DNA of 64,000 nt from Synaphobranchus kaupii. Lineage: Eukaryota > Chordata > Actinopteri > Anguilliformes > Synaphobranchidae. The translations under genes and the position numbers were made by a program. Below are positions 1 to 12,800 of the stretch, piece by piece (position 1 is the first letter of the stretch; the number at the start of each line of letters is the position of its first letter). The notes beneath the pieces were generated by a model, which made no database searches, was not told where the DNA came from, and saw only the letters and a list, made by a program, of their open reading frames with translations. The stretch is from assembly GCA_029718625.1 (NCBI GenBank), contig CM056377.1:99627243-99691242 (forward strand), given 5' to 3'.

Positions 1-1398
1 TCTAATATTATTTTTTAACACATTTTATTGCAGCTTTTGGACACGCAATGGATATACAAAATAAACAGAAAAGCTTGTAATTGATGTAATTTTTTCGACT
101 TGTAATGTGTTGCCTGCAGCTGATTCACCTATTGTATATAAAAATAATACTTTCAACAAGCAACTGCACATTCATTTTCCATTTTTATAATCAGTAATGT
201 GTGTAAACAAAAATGGTTACGACCTTGTACAGAGACTACATACACGCACAGGCTGAACAATCAAAAGCAATGTTGTGCATCTGCTCCATCATCGTTCTGT
301 AGGCATTTCTCTTGTGTGCACAAAAAATATCAATTTATGTTGCAGTCACAGATGCTGCCTATTTCCTTTTCTTTACCTTTTCATTACCGCATGGGATTTT
401 CTGCTGTCCAAAATCATACAAGGTTAAGAGCTGGCAAACATTTTCCTGGCTGTTATCCAGCCTGTGTTTGGTTTTGTTCATAAAAAAACTCACACAACAG
501 CTCTTTCTTAAAACTCTGTTTGCCAAGACAAAACCTATAACATTGCCAGCAGAGTAGCTATGTGTTCTAATTACAGTCCAAGCAGTCAATACAGGTGCCA
601 AGACACCGCCCTGCATTAAACCCAACCCGGCACGTCCTGATAAACCACTCGCTCATTCTCAGTGTAATGACATGCCCAAACGCATGCCTATGACTGCGTA
701 AGGTGCGCTACTCCTCTGGCAGTCTGCCCGTACAAGGTCGAGCGACCTGTTGGCCGTGCGGGCGCCCGCGGCTCGCTCTCTGCGCACGCGTATGATTGGG
801 CCTCCCCTGCCCCTGCTCTGCACGTGCGCGACCTCACGCGACCTGTGGCTGCGGTGTGAAAAGAAGCAGCTGGCTGGCACCGCGTGTTTCAGAGGAGAAC
901 TGCAAGATATCTGCACTCTCCCGAGCAGGCAGCAGGAGGCGTATATGGGCACGCTTGTACATCGTTCGCAAATTGGACATACCAAATTCGGGTGGGATTT
1001 TATAAACAAACAGAAAAATTGAGGAATGTGAGTGACAACTGCCAACCTTATCTGCATTTATTTATTTTTTAATTTGCCGCTCAACCCGGGGCTGTATATA
1101 TCCAATTCCTACCCCGATTTTCAATGTCCCTCTGTCTGCACCCATGGCCATGTTCCATGCACGAACCACCCTGAGATATCCAGCTTTAGAATTTTCATGT
1201 CCCATATTATAATATTTTCTTTGGTGCATTTGTGTTTGTTTTAAAAAAAAACTCCTTATAAGTAATTTAATGTGCATTGTATAGAAAAAAGACACAAGAA
1301 AGAACTCCCATGTTGGTAACTAATTTGACACACCCTCATAATGGACAGAAAGGACAGTCTCAGTTGGCTCAGCAGTACAGCACAGAGCGTGGCCCTAC
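1..1398 (-). other. dnajc6 intron (part) with a GC-rich patch at 700-905
   Basis: No coding exon is seen. The region is AT-rich except for about 200 bp around 700-905, which is dense in CpG (GGGCGCCCGCGG, GCGCACGCG) and contains an inverted CCAAT (ATTGGG). Open frames across it show no recognisable protein. Confidence 0.5.
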
Positions 1399-1532
1399 CT
1401 CCTGTGCGAGGGCCACAGGCCTGATCCGGGTCTCTTGGCGCTGAGCAGCTGCATGGCAGGGACCGGGTTGTAGAAGAGGTGACAGAAGCAGAACATGGCA
1501 CAGACCAGAACACCTGAGGGGGCTCGGCCATC
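1399..1532 (-). CDS. dnajc6: dnajc6 coding exon 6, last exon inside the window
   Basis: Encodes DGRAPSGVLVCAMFCFCHLF...LLSAKRPGSGLWPSHR plus two bases of the next Arg codon, ending at GTAGGG. The next expected exon (auxilin YLGYMCDLL...) was looked for between 1 and 1398 and not found, so it lies beyond the window. Confidence 0.92.
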
Positions 1533-3742
1533 CTTAAGGGGGAAGGACAGAGCGTACTGAAGATCGTTTAACCGCACTCAGCTTCATTTCTTAAACCAAA
1601 ACTGAGACGTTGACAATTCAACGTACATGGGTATAAACAAGAGATGAGATATTATGCGCTGCAATGAAATGAAAACAAGCGACTTGATAGAAAGCCCATC
1701 ATATTTCCCACTCACAGTTAAATTGTACGTACAGCCACGCAGCTACATGAACCTCTGAGTTTTGAGATACAGTGCCAACTTCTGTAATTTTGTTGTAAAC
1801 TTACATTTGCTGAACTGAAACATGAAATTGGACCAGGCAGAATTTCCATCAATGGGTCTTTTGAGCAGTCTTTGTTAAATAAATATTTCCACAGTTATAA
1901 ACAGCCCATTTGAAGGCTATGTGGGGATATGGGGTCTGGATGGGGTTTCCTACCATTGCATTATTGCTCTGAACAAAGCTTGTTTATAACAGCTTTGGGG
2001 ACTGATTTTAAGGGGCAAAATTAGAACTGCAGGAGAAACACAGTTCTTCATCCCACTTCATTATGAGCTTGGTTTGGCCAGAAGTGCCAATAATTAAGAG
2101 TTTTAAAAAGGCCTTCCATTTGACAGAAAACATCCACAATTCTTTATTTTTACTGGAACGGAGTGCAACATGTGTTTTTACTTAGCCCTTGATTTGCCAG
2201 TGGAATAATGGTCAGAAACGTAAAATCTAACCTCAAGAAATGGAAAACAGGCATGCGCCAAACTGTGCTTCACTTAGAGTGCACCACATTCTGCGAACTC
2301 TCGTGCAGTATAAGATTTCACACACTGGGCAGAAGACAGAGCATCAGTGGGCGAGACGCGCCTCGCCTTCCTCTCCTCTTACCGTGCAGGTGATCACACA
2401 GACATTCTTGGGGTTCTGTCTGAGCCAATTGTGCATATTCTTGCAGACGGCAAACAGGTTATGGAGGCTGGGAGCCTGACGGGCAGGCCAGTTACATTCT
2501 GACACCTGGCAAGAAGAGATTGGGCATGAGTCACATGACACATCACATCACTCCTATAAGCCATCAACCTGCAAAACAGCTTCATTCTCCGCTCTACTCT
2601 AGGGATGTCACTGTGGCAGACACATACACCAGAGGAGGTTTCTCTAAGACAACAGGAGAAGCAGTGCTTCACCCAAAAAAAAAAAAAAAAAAATTAAAAA
2701 AATGAACATGCATAGCACACACAACACATCTTTATTTAATATTGAATTATCACCACAACTACCATTTCCCTTGTGAAGCTAAAAAAAAAGTGCCTTGATT
2801 AAAAAATGTGCCTTGTATCGTGAAAAACAGCGCCACCCTTAGACTTTTAAAAGGAACTTCAGTGAAGCACAGTATCTGACTGCTTCACTAGACCATTGGA
2901 AATCAATGGGGGACCTTATAAAACATGATTGGATAATTGTGGATTATGATGCGTTTTTGAGCCCATCTGTGAAGCACTGCCTCACTAAAGTATTTCAATC
3001 ATGCGTGTTCTTGTGCGTGTTCTCGTCCTGATGACTGACATAATGTCTAACCATCCAGAACAGGAGTTCAGTTGTCCAGCAAGATATAATCATCCTACCC
3101 GTCAATTTTCCCTGTTCGTAGTAGAGGCGTTAGTGTGTTACTGTATGAGAGAGAGAGCGATTTATAAAATTTTTATGGTTGTGGCGTTGTCGGCGGTGAT
3201 TTGTATATATTGTAACTAGTAAAAAATTGTATCGGTGTTGTAGCGTTATCTTTTTTTTTTTATCATTAGGGCACACATAGGCCTTTTTATCATTTTACCT
3301 CAGCTAGCTAGCTAATTGCTAACGTGATTTAGCTAGCTGACGTTAGCCAAAACTAGCTCACTTTTTGAAAAGGCAGCTTTTTCCATTTAATTTGGCTCCA
3401 GTTGGAAGAAAATGGAATCTGCGAATGTAATGTTAAACATCCTGGATCGGATTCTGCGGGATTCTTTTCAGTCGTTAAACTACGAAGAAAAACTGTGAGT
3501 GAAGGCCGAGGGAAGACCGAAGCCTCCTATCAATTTGGTCCAGCGAGTGGGCTCAGTGAGTCGTAGTTTTAAATTATCACGGTATGACATACATGTATAT
3601 GCAATATGCAAAACAGCAAAACAGACAATAGTTAGGGAGGAAAACCTGACTATACTTGAAGGAGGAAACCCATTAGTGTTTCGAAAAAATGTATTATCCC
3701 TCAAGGCATACCATTAGACAGAACAGCTGCAGGCTAAAGCTA

Positions 3743-3821
<79 letters not shown>

Positions 3822-6800
3822 TATATATATATATAAATATGGCATAAAATGCGTATATAAGCACACATATGTGCTATATGCACGCGAACACACATGCATG
3901 CACACTCGCATACACACACACAAACGCGCGGACATGCACACACGTACGCGCACACAAATGCACACACAGAGATCCTGTGTGAACTGTTATTCCTTTTTAT
4001 TCCCTGTTTTCCTCCCCCCCCCCCCCCCCCAATCTGGAATGTCTGAATTATAATTGGAGTCCTGTCCCTTCAGTGCAACATCCTCCATCAATTCAGGAGG
4101 GTGTGCATTATGACGTGTATACTCAAACAAACTAACAGCCAAGCACCACCTTTATTCACACAACAAGCTCAGAGGAGTCACCGCTGCGCAACGACTCACG
4201 TAATACCCTGCTGAGACTGAGTCAGCAGAATTTGAGGGTTTTTACATCCACATCAGGTGAACCGTGTAGCAATTATACCCATTTCTATACATAGCCCCCC
4301 CCCCCCCCCCCACCCACTCATTATGGGGGACCAATAGTAATTGGGCAAATTAACATAAATTTAAATAAAGTCATCATATTTAATATTTGGCTGCATATCC
4401 TTTAGCATGCCATGACTTCCTGATGTCTGTGACCCAAAAACATCAAAAGACTCTTGATATCTTATTTTCAGGTACTCTTACAGGGATACTATATCTCTCT
4501 GCATTTGAATGGATCTCTATGGGAATTATGGGGTGGGACTAGATTAAACGGTAAATTACATGGGAATAGTGTGGAACATATGGTTGGCTAAATGGCTATA
4601 GGTCATCAAGGGTCTGAGGCATCAAATGAGCCTGAAATCATCACTCTGCTGCCAGATAAGCAGTGGGTATGGATGGATCACTTTAAGGGTGGTTTCTCTT
4701 GACTTATTTTTCCATAGAAAAATGAGTCAGGAGAAATCTAATCCCAATTCCCATAGAGATCCATTCAAATGCAGAGGTTATAGTATCCCTTGTAAGAGTA
4801 CCTGAAAATATGATATCAAGAGTCTTTTGATGTTTTTGGGTCACAGACATCAGGAAGTCATGGCATGCTAAAGGATATGCAGCCAAATATTTAAAATGAT
4901 GACTTTATTTAAGTTTATGTTAATTTGTCCAATTACTTTTGGTCCATAAAATGGGGGAGGGGGACACTATGTATAAAAATAACTACAATTGCTACAGGGT
5001 TCACCCAATATGGATGTTAAAACACTCAAATTAAAGCTGAAAGTCTGCACTTTAACCTCATAGTCACTGTTCCATTTCAAGTCCAATGTGCTGGAGTACA
5101 GAGCCAAAACAACAAAAATTGTGTCACTGTCCAAATAATTACGGACTGCACTGTACATGGAGTATATGAGTATATGCCTGAGGTGTACCAATGAAAAAAT
5201 CCCAGCAGAGAACCAGCAAGATAAAGCTAATGAGAGCTCCTACCAGGAGCAAAGCTCTCAGAGTATCAGACTCACCATGGTAAGTCAGAGAAGAGTAGAG
5301 AGCAAAGTGCCTCATTTTCTTACCGTACCCAACCAAGGCCCCTGTATCCTATAACATCATTTTGGAGAAACGACCCAATAGCCTGTCAACAGTATTTCAT
5401 TTCATAAGGTGTTTAAATTCAAACCATAATCTTTTTTATCTGTGTCTTCCACAGGTCCAGGACAAACTCGTGAACCAGACCACCCATATCGAAGTCTGCG
5501 GACACGTCATGACAGGCTGCCCTCACCCTGTTGGAGAACTTTGCCCCACGGTAGTTTCTCTGGGATAGGTTGAAGACTGTGTAGTGGTCCATGTGCCGGG
5601 AGTCCAGGAAGGAGCGAACATCCTCAATGTGATTCCGGTAGCTGATCTCTACGACCTCTGCCGGGTATGACATCACTGCCGGGGAAAAGAGAGGATCTTT
5701 GACACCACAGCAGTAAATCACCCCAGCCTCTGCATTTAGGAATGAGAGGATGGAGTCGGTGGAGCACGGAGCTGCATTGTGTACAAATACAAATTGATAC
5801 ACATAGCAGCTCACTATTTGTGCCACCCAAGCATTCACATCAATAGAATGAAGTAATATTGCAGTAAAATAACAGACAAGGACCTCCTGTGTGAACCCTG
5901 AACCCTGGCTGACTGACAGCAGAAGGGTGTAAGTTCAAGGTTTGAAGAGGATGATGAGCTAAATCAAGCTCATGTGAAGAGGAGGAGCCAACATCCCATA
6001 ATAAGACCCTGAGTGAGTCATCGCAAAAGGGTAATCACTTCATAATGCACTTTAATAACCTTTTACCGGTAACTGGAGGTAATGAAGGCTGACGGTACAG
6101 ATTGGACATTGATGATGTAAGTCACTGGGGTGTCAAATTCCAGCCACACCTCCCAGAATGCCACAGGGATCCAGTGGCTGCCTTACAGGCCTCTGCACGG
6201 CCAGGTTTGGCAGGGGACTCCTGTCCCAGTTAAAATGCCTCCTTCTTAGAAATGTGCTTATTCCAAAAAATGATGCTTTGAGCACACATAGAGCTTAAGG
6301 TACCAGACTAAAACTAGGGGCCAAGATTCACTCTAAACGCAAAATGGTTAAAAACTGATTTGCATATTGAGGCAGGCTAGTGTGAAAACCAACGGGCCTA
6401 CTGTCAATTCCATAAACCAACATCTCCTACATCATTGCCACAAATACCTATTCACCAAGATCAGAAGATGTCCCAGTGATCAATTCAGACAACTTATTCC
6501 AGCAAGCAGCCATGCAGCAAATCGAAAGCATTATCAAATAGCCTAACTTTCTTACAAACCTCAGTAGAGCATAAGGGGTCAAGCGTATACTTACCTATGA
6601 TTCGGGAGGTGATATAGGCAATGTCCAGCTCTCCTTTTGTACAACTGTAAAGAAAATAGCCATATATTCTGTTCAGTAAATGGCAGACATTTTTAGTCTT
6701 CAGTCATATCATACTATATTGTGTCATAAACCATGAACAAGCCAGTCCTACATTGTGCTCCTGACATATTCTGTTTAATCAGAATATTTTGTTCTGACAA

Positions 6801-9800
6801 GCCCACAGAAGTGATTCCGGAAGTAACAAAAGTGAAGACAATGTAACTTGTAAGAGGTTGTAGTTTTGGAAGGAAAATAAGAAGAGTTATGTGACTGTGT
6901 TCTTCTGTCTGTTGTAAAGGCTGTGAGCAATGCATCTCTGAGGCGATCCTATGCTTCATTATGCAAGAGATAGAGCAGCTCTGTTAAGCTGTTAAGGATT
7001 GGTAAGACCGCATCAGTAAGCAATCTTCAAAAGGCGCTCACTGGAATACTGCTCTATTTTAACCTAACGTGCGCACTGCTTTGGTATTTACTCAGAAGAG
7101 ACGTGTCACATTTTAATGGCAGTAAATTTCAAATACAGTATTACCGCAAGTTCCTGATCTACAATCATAGCCCTTTGCTGGCTACCCTCATTCAGATGAC
7201 ACTAAGAGTCTGGGCTCAAAGAGGCTTGATGTTATGATTTACACAGGTCTGCATGCATATGCACACATGCATACACAGACTTCAGACACTTCCATTGCTC
7301 CCAGCATGGTTGGAATGCAGTACACAAAAAATCACATGACTCTCCCTCCCAGATACAGTATCCTTTGAGAGTATCTGTGAAGCTTTGCGCATTCACTTAT
7401 CCACACGGCAGACAGTGGATATGGGACATGCCTGTGGCTATTAAGGGATCCCTTCAAAGCCGCCTTCCCATTGGGCAGGTCTGCTATTTTTAATCCCTCT
7501 CAATGTCAGTAAGCTACCCCAGGTTGACCTGAATAACCCACATGCTCCACTCTGCTGGACTGAGCAGAATCACAATCCACCAACAGGGGCAGAAATCCAG
7601 TCAGTGTTTAGGTCCACTGACTTCTCCCACTTCCTGTGATCTGTCATGACATGCATGGAATCCCTGTGATGCTCTGGGACATGAGGTAAATGGTGTGACA
7701 CGATGCATACGTCTCTTTCATACATATTACACATGGATAAATCCATGTGGAGTAATACATTTATGGATGGAAGTCTGAATGTCAAACATTTGTCTTAATA
7801 AGCTTGACAGTACTTTCTTTGGAGAAAGCTAGAGTGTAAATGTTATGTTAAAGTTATGTTAAAATATAGCCATACAGGAATTAATTATAGTTCTGAAAAA
7901 AGCGTTTGTATCCTCAATAAGATTTGGAAACCACAGTGGAATTCCTTTTGGCAGAATAAAACTACTGCTGACCCATTTATTATGACTAATTAATGTAATT
8001 TGTAGCAGTACCGTATTAGATTTTCTAAGTAATCCACCCACCAACAGCAAAGTTTTGTGAATATGTAAACAACAAAGCTACTATATGACTTAACTTGCTA
8101 CAACATGCACTTTCTGGCATGTGATGAAAGAGTGCATACTGTAGCATAACTTTATTGTTACTCTTGTCACATAACCGTTTTTTTAAGCTGAAGCGTGTCA
8201 CTGATACCTCTGGCTGGAAGTCTGAACACCTCCCCTTAGTTTCTCTTCTTTTAAATACTATCTTACAACAGGTGCAGGGAACTTTCTAGCAGAAACACAG
8301 AATTAACTGAACATAAACACAGGGATATGGGGTTTTTGGTTACACGTCATGCGCTGTGCTAAAACAAATGCAGTAGAAATTTGGCATGAGAAGCCATCAT
8401 GAATAATGCAGGAATGGGAGTGCAGTGCCTCTCTCTGAAGTGACACGCTGGGACTAGATCTTCTGATGGAGGTTGAGGGACAGCAGAGGCCTCTGGGGCC
8501 TGCTTGCTGTCAGGCCCACACAGACCCTTCTTTGTGTGGCCAGAGAGGCGCGACTGCGCAGAACGGCATTCCACGACCCGAACCCAGTTCAATCTTCTTT
8601 CTTCCCTGGCTTTCTGTAAAGTCTCTGCCTTTCATCATTAGTTATTTTATTAAGTCTACTAAATCTTTAATGCATGGATATTTTGAAATTGGTCACATCT
8701 TTAACTATACGTGAGCTTTAAATATATATATATATATATATATATATCTTTATATATATAGCTTTATATGCCAATATAAATTATGCCTGCTTGATCTGTC
8801 CTGTGAAACCCGGATTAGTATAAAAGGCAAGTCTAATTTACCTTTTGTATTTGAAACACACACTGACAACATGGCATAGTCATGATGGCTTTCAACTGGT
8901 TTGGTTCGTAGCTCGACTGTCGCTGCTTCCAGGTCGCTTTGAGGGGGTAGAGGGTGTTATTTCAAGACATTAGGAATGCTTTACAAATGTCCCCCAAGGC
9001 TCAGTCCTTGGCCCTGTTTTATCATTCCTATGCTGATGACACACAACTCTCCCCCCCCAATACATTGGTCCAATACATTGCCTCCAAGATATCTCAAGTT
9101 GGCTGTCAAATCATCGACTTCAATTGGGCTAAAATTCTCTAATTCAAAATTCTAATTCTCTACTTTCCAACTAAGTTCTCCCCTTACTTGATCTATCCTT
9201 CATCCTTGATGGCACCACAGTATCACCCTCTTCATCTGCCAGAAATCTTGGAGTGGTACTTCACGTCAAACTGTCCCTCTCAGAGAACATCATGGCAGTC
9301 TGTCGGGTGTGCAGATCCTGCCTGGACTACTGCAACTCCCTCCTTCCCTCATCCAGAATGCTGCTGCTCATCTTACCTACAACCTCCCCAGACTCAGCTA
9401 TGTCACTCCCCTTTTCATCTCCCTCCACTGGCTACCTATATCAGCTCCTATCAAATTAAAAACCAGCTAAAGGGACAGCTCTGTTATATCTTCAAAATAT
9501 CATTAGACATTGCACACCCACCAGACCCCTCTGTTCTGCTACCTCTGGGAAACCCCTCCCTGCATACCTGCACTTCCTCCTGTCTGTTCTACCCCCCCAC
9601 CCCCCCGGTGGTGAAATTAGATTTCCACTACAGTCATAACGGCAGAAATCTTGCTCATATTCCAACACAGTCTGAAGACTCACCTCTTCAGATTGCACCT
9701 GGCTCCGCTGACCCCTTTAAGATAACCTGTCTTTTAGTTATAGCTGTGTAAAGATAGGATATCAGTCTAGTGGTACTTTCCTTAGTTATAATACATATTT

Positions 9801-12800
9801 GTTAGGTTAACATTACACATATTGATTATGTAAGGTGCAATTTTATAACAATGAGCCACAAACAGCAGAGATCATAAAGCTGAGAGAACAGTCAATGCAA
9901 TCATCAGGAAATTGGGACAACCTCACAACCTTTTTATGAGAACAAGATTACCCCTATCAACAACATTTGGACTGGATGACCTAGACCCTCCAAATGTGTC
10001 ATAGTGTGGTAAACAGATGGCCAGGACAAGGTCTGCTCACATGTCGTGAAAAGCCCCCACAGGCACCCCTGGTCAGACGGGAACCTGGCTAAAACAAATA
10101 CCTACATTCTGGACTGAAAGAAGGCAATATATGTGCATGTAAACAACTGAGGATGATAACTGTGGTGGACTGGTGGAATAATATCAACTGAAATGCAGAA
10201 GCCACCACCTTGGACCTCTACAGAAAGGTATCTAGAGAAATGATGGTTAAAATCATAAGATAATGTACCGTAGTATAAAGCATCTTATTATTATCATCAC
10301 TAGATTATGCGGGAGTTTCTCTCTTCCTGGAAGAAGAACAGTTCTCCTGGTACCATAGTCCTTTTTGTATTGCTTTCCTTTGTCTGAGTTTTCTTGTATT
10401 GTATGTCTTTTCATATAGCATAGGGTTCTTTAAATGTCTTAAATAAATAAATTCCTTTAATAAAATGTTTACCCTTTACCATCATTGAAACTGCCTATCC
10501 TTGGTTATTTCTAACTGCCATATTGTGCCATAGTTTTTCCTATTTCACCTTTACACGCTAACCGGGGTGTGCATCTCTGCAAGAACAAATCACTGTATTA
10601 GTCTCATATGCGGTTTTGGGGTAACACCGTTAATGGGTCACTCACTGGGCATATTGTTAGTTTCACTAACCGAATGTTCAGCTGCTCCGGGATAGCTGTT
10701 GGTCAGGGTCCAGATGGATCCTCTGGTTATTTCATATAATAATACAGGGGTCATGGTCTTGGATATTCAGATAGTCTTACTAACTGCATGGAATAATCTT
10801 AGTTAGGGCTCACTGGGATAGCTGCTGCTGGTTTTGCTACCTGGATATACTTATTTTTCAGGTTAAAGATGCTTCTTCATGGCACAGAAATATGAATTGC
10901 AAGATTCCCGGCTGCGTAGTACATTCACCTCCTAGGATAGAAGGTCTTAGCGTCAGAGAACACTTACATGAATGCCTAGCAGCAGTGGATAGTCTCACTC
11001 TCCGGGGTACAGAGTCTTGCCACCCATTATTTCATAGAAGTACCCCCCAGTCAATGTGCATATATGCAAACCCGTATTCCACAAACTTCCATGTTACAGG
11101 TTTTGAAACTAATGGAGTCAGATAAACCTGTTTTCCTCCTTGTGACAAAATCCAAGTCTTTTATAAATGGACCTCGGTGCTTTTTTGGCGATAACATATT
11201 TTTTGTATTCCCGAAAGTTACACTGATATTCCTCACTTCTGGACTTCGCTCTATATAAAAGCACCTGCTAAGTGATTATAATGTAATGATGGGTTGACTC
11301 TTTGGCCCTAACAAATTGAGCAAACAGATGAGTTTCATTAAAATCTCATCTCACATTTCAAGTGAGAAATGCCTAGGGGCCTCAGGTGGAACATTATCCT
11401 TACAGGTCAATGACACTGTTTTCTCACTGCCATCCGAACTCTCACTGAACACTGCATGCAACTAATCCAGCCAAAAATTATCTAGACTGGCCTCAGTAGC
11501 TGTATTGGTCATGCTAGTCAACGTGGGCATGCCAGCCAGAGTACTGGGGTGGATTCCTGTTTCATTCTCCTGGATATGATCAGAGGTGCTCCTTACAGAT
11601 ATATAATGCAAGGGATTACATAGCCAAACAGTTGTCAAGAGATGATTAGGTGGCCAGATTCAGGGTGCCACACACCAGGGTTAATGACACAAGTCCATCT
11701 GTTCATCAAACCCGGGTTTACCATCCAGCTAGTCAAAGCTGCATACCAGATGAAAAATAATTGTGAGAGAGACAGACAGGAAACAGCAGGAACTTACGTT
11801 GCCACTTGGTGCATGACTTTGGTGGATGTGTCTTTCAGGGTATCTTTGATGTTGTCCTTAAAGTTGCTGAAAAACTTGCCGGCTCCCCCCTTCACCATGT
11901 CCAACAGGCCCCCGCCATAGTTGGCGTCCATATCTGGAGATGAAGCACCTTCAAGTGATCAGATTTAATGTCTTACAAAAAGCACAAGACACAGACAACC
12001 ACAAACACAATAACACATAAAATGAGCATTCTGATTCCAATTCAAGCAAGGTTTTCCATAGAGTTCAATAGGAAAATGAGTCAGGAGAAACAACCCTTAA
12101 AGTGATCCATCCATATCTACTGCATATCTGGCAGCAAAGTGATGGTTTGAGGCTTGTTTGATACCTCTGACCCTTGATGACTTAGAGCCATTTAGCCAAT
12201 CATGGGTTCCATACTATTCCCGTGTAATTTACAGCTTAATCTAGTCCCACCACCCAATTCCCATAGAGATCCATTCAAATCTAGAGTGATATAGTATTAC
12301 TTGTAAGAGTACCTGAAAATAAGATATCAAGAGTCTTTTGATATCCTTTTATAATCAGTCATGATAGCATTACCTGTTTACCTATGGAATGTTCCAAGAA
12401 GTTTTTTTTAACTTCAGAGTAATTTTTTTTTTGCCCCAGTCCCAACTTTTTTGGAACGTGTTGCAGGGATCAAATGTGGAATTAGCGTATATTTACTAAA
12501 ATCAATAAAGTTGATAAGGTAAAACCTTCAATATCTTTTCTTTTCAATTAAATATATGAAAAAGAGAATTTACAAATCACTGCTTTCTGCTTTTATGTGC
12601 ATTTTACATACTGTCCCAACTTTTTTGGAATTGGGGTTTGTAAGACATTAATTCTTTATGTAGGAAAACCAAATATGGGACATAATCCTAGCTCTCATCG
12701 GTGCTTCTCCAAGCTACCCTATTGCTGAACACACACAGATAATGTTTTCTCATTGCCTGAGGGATAACAGTCTGAGTGAATAGAACAGTGTTTCTGAGGG

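Larger units (their letters stand above)
5676..8940. other. dnajc6 intron sequence without recognised genes (apart from exon 3 at 6595-6644)
   Basis: Only short open frames without recognisable motifs are seen. An (AT)n microsatellite occupies 8721-8748. No mobile-element termini were recognised. Confidence 0.5.

Noticed and set aside
1..1395. Next dnajc6 exon (YLGYMCDLL...)
   Set aside because: Searched by eye on the minus strand and not found, so the gene continues outside the window.
3714..4053. Open frames of 75-102 codons on both strands over the GT repeat
   Set aside because: They consist of Cys/Val or His/Thr repeats from the microsatellite and cannot be taken as genes.
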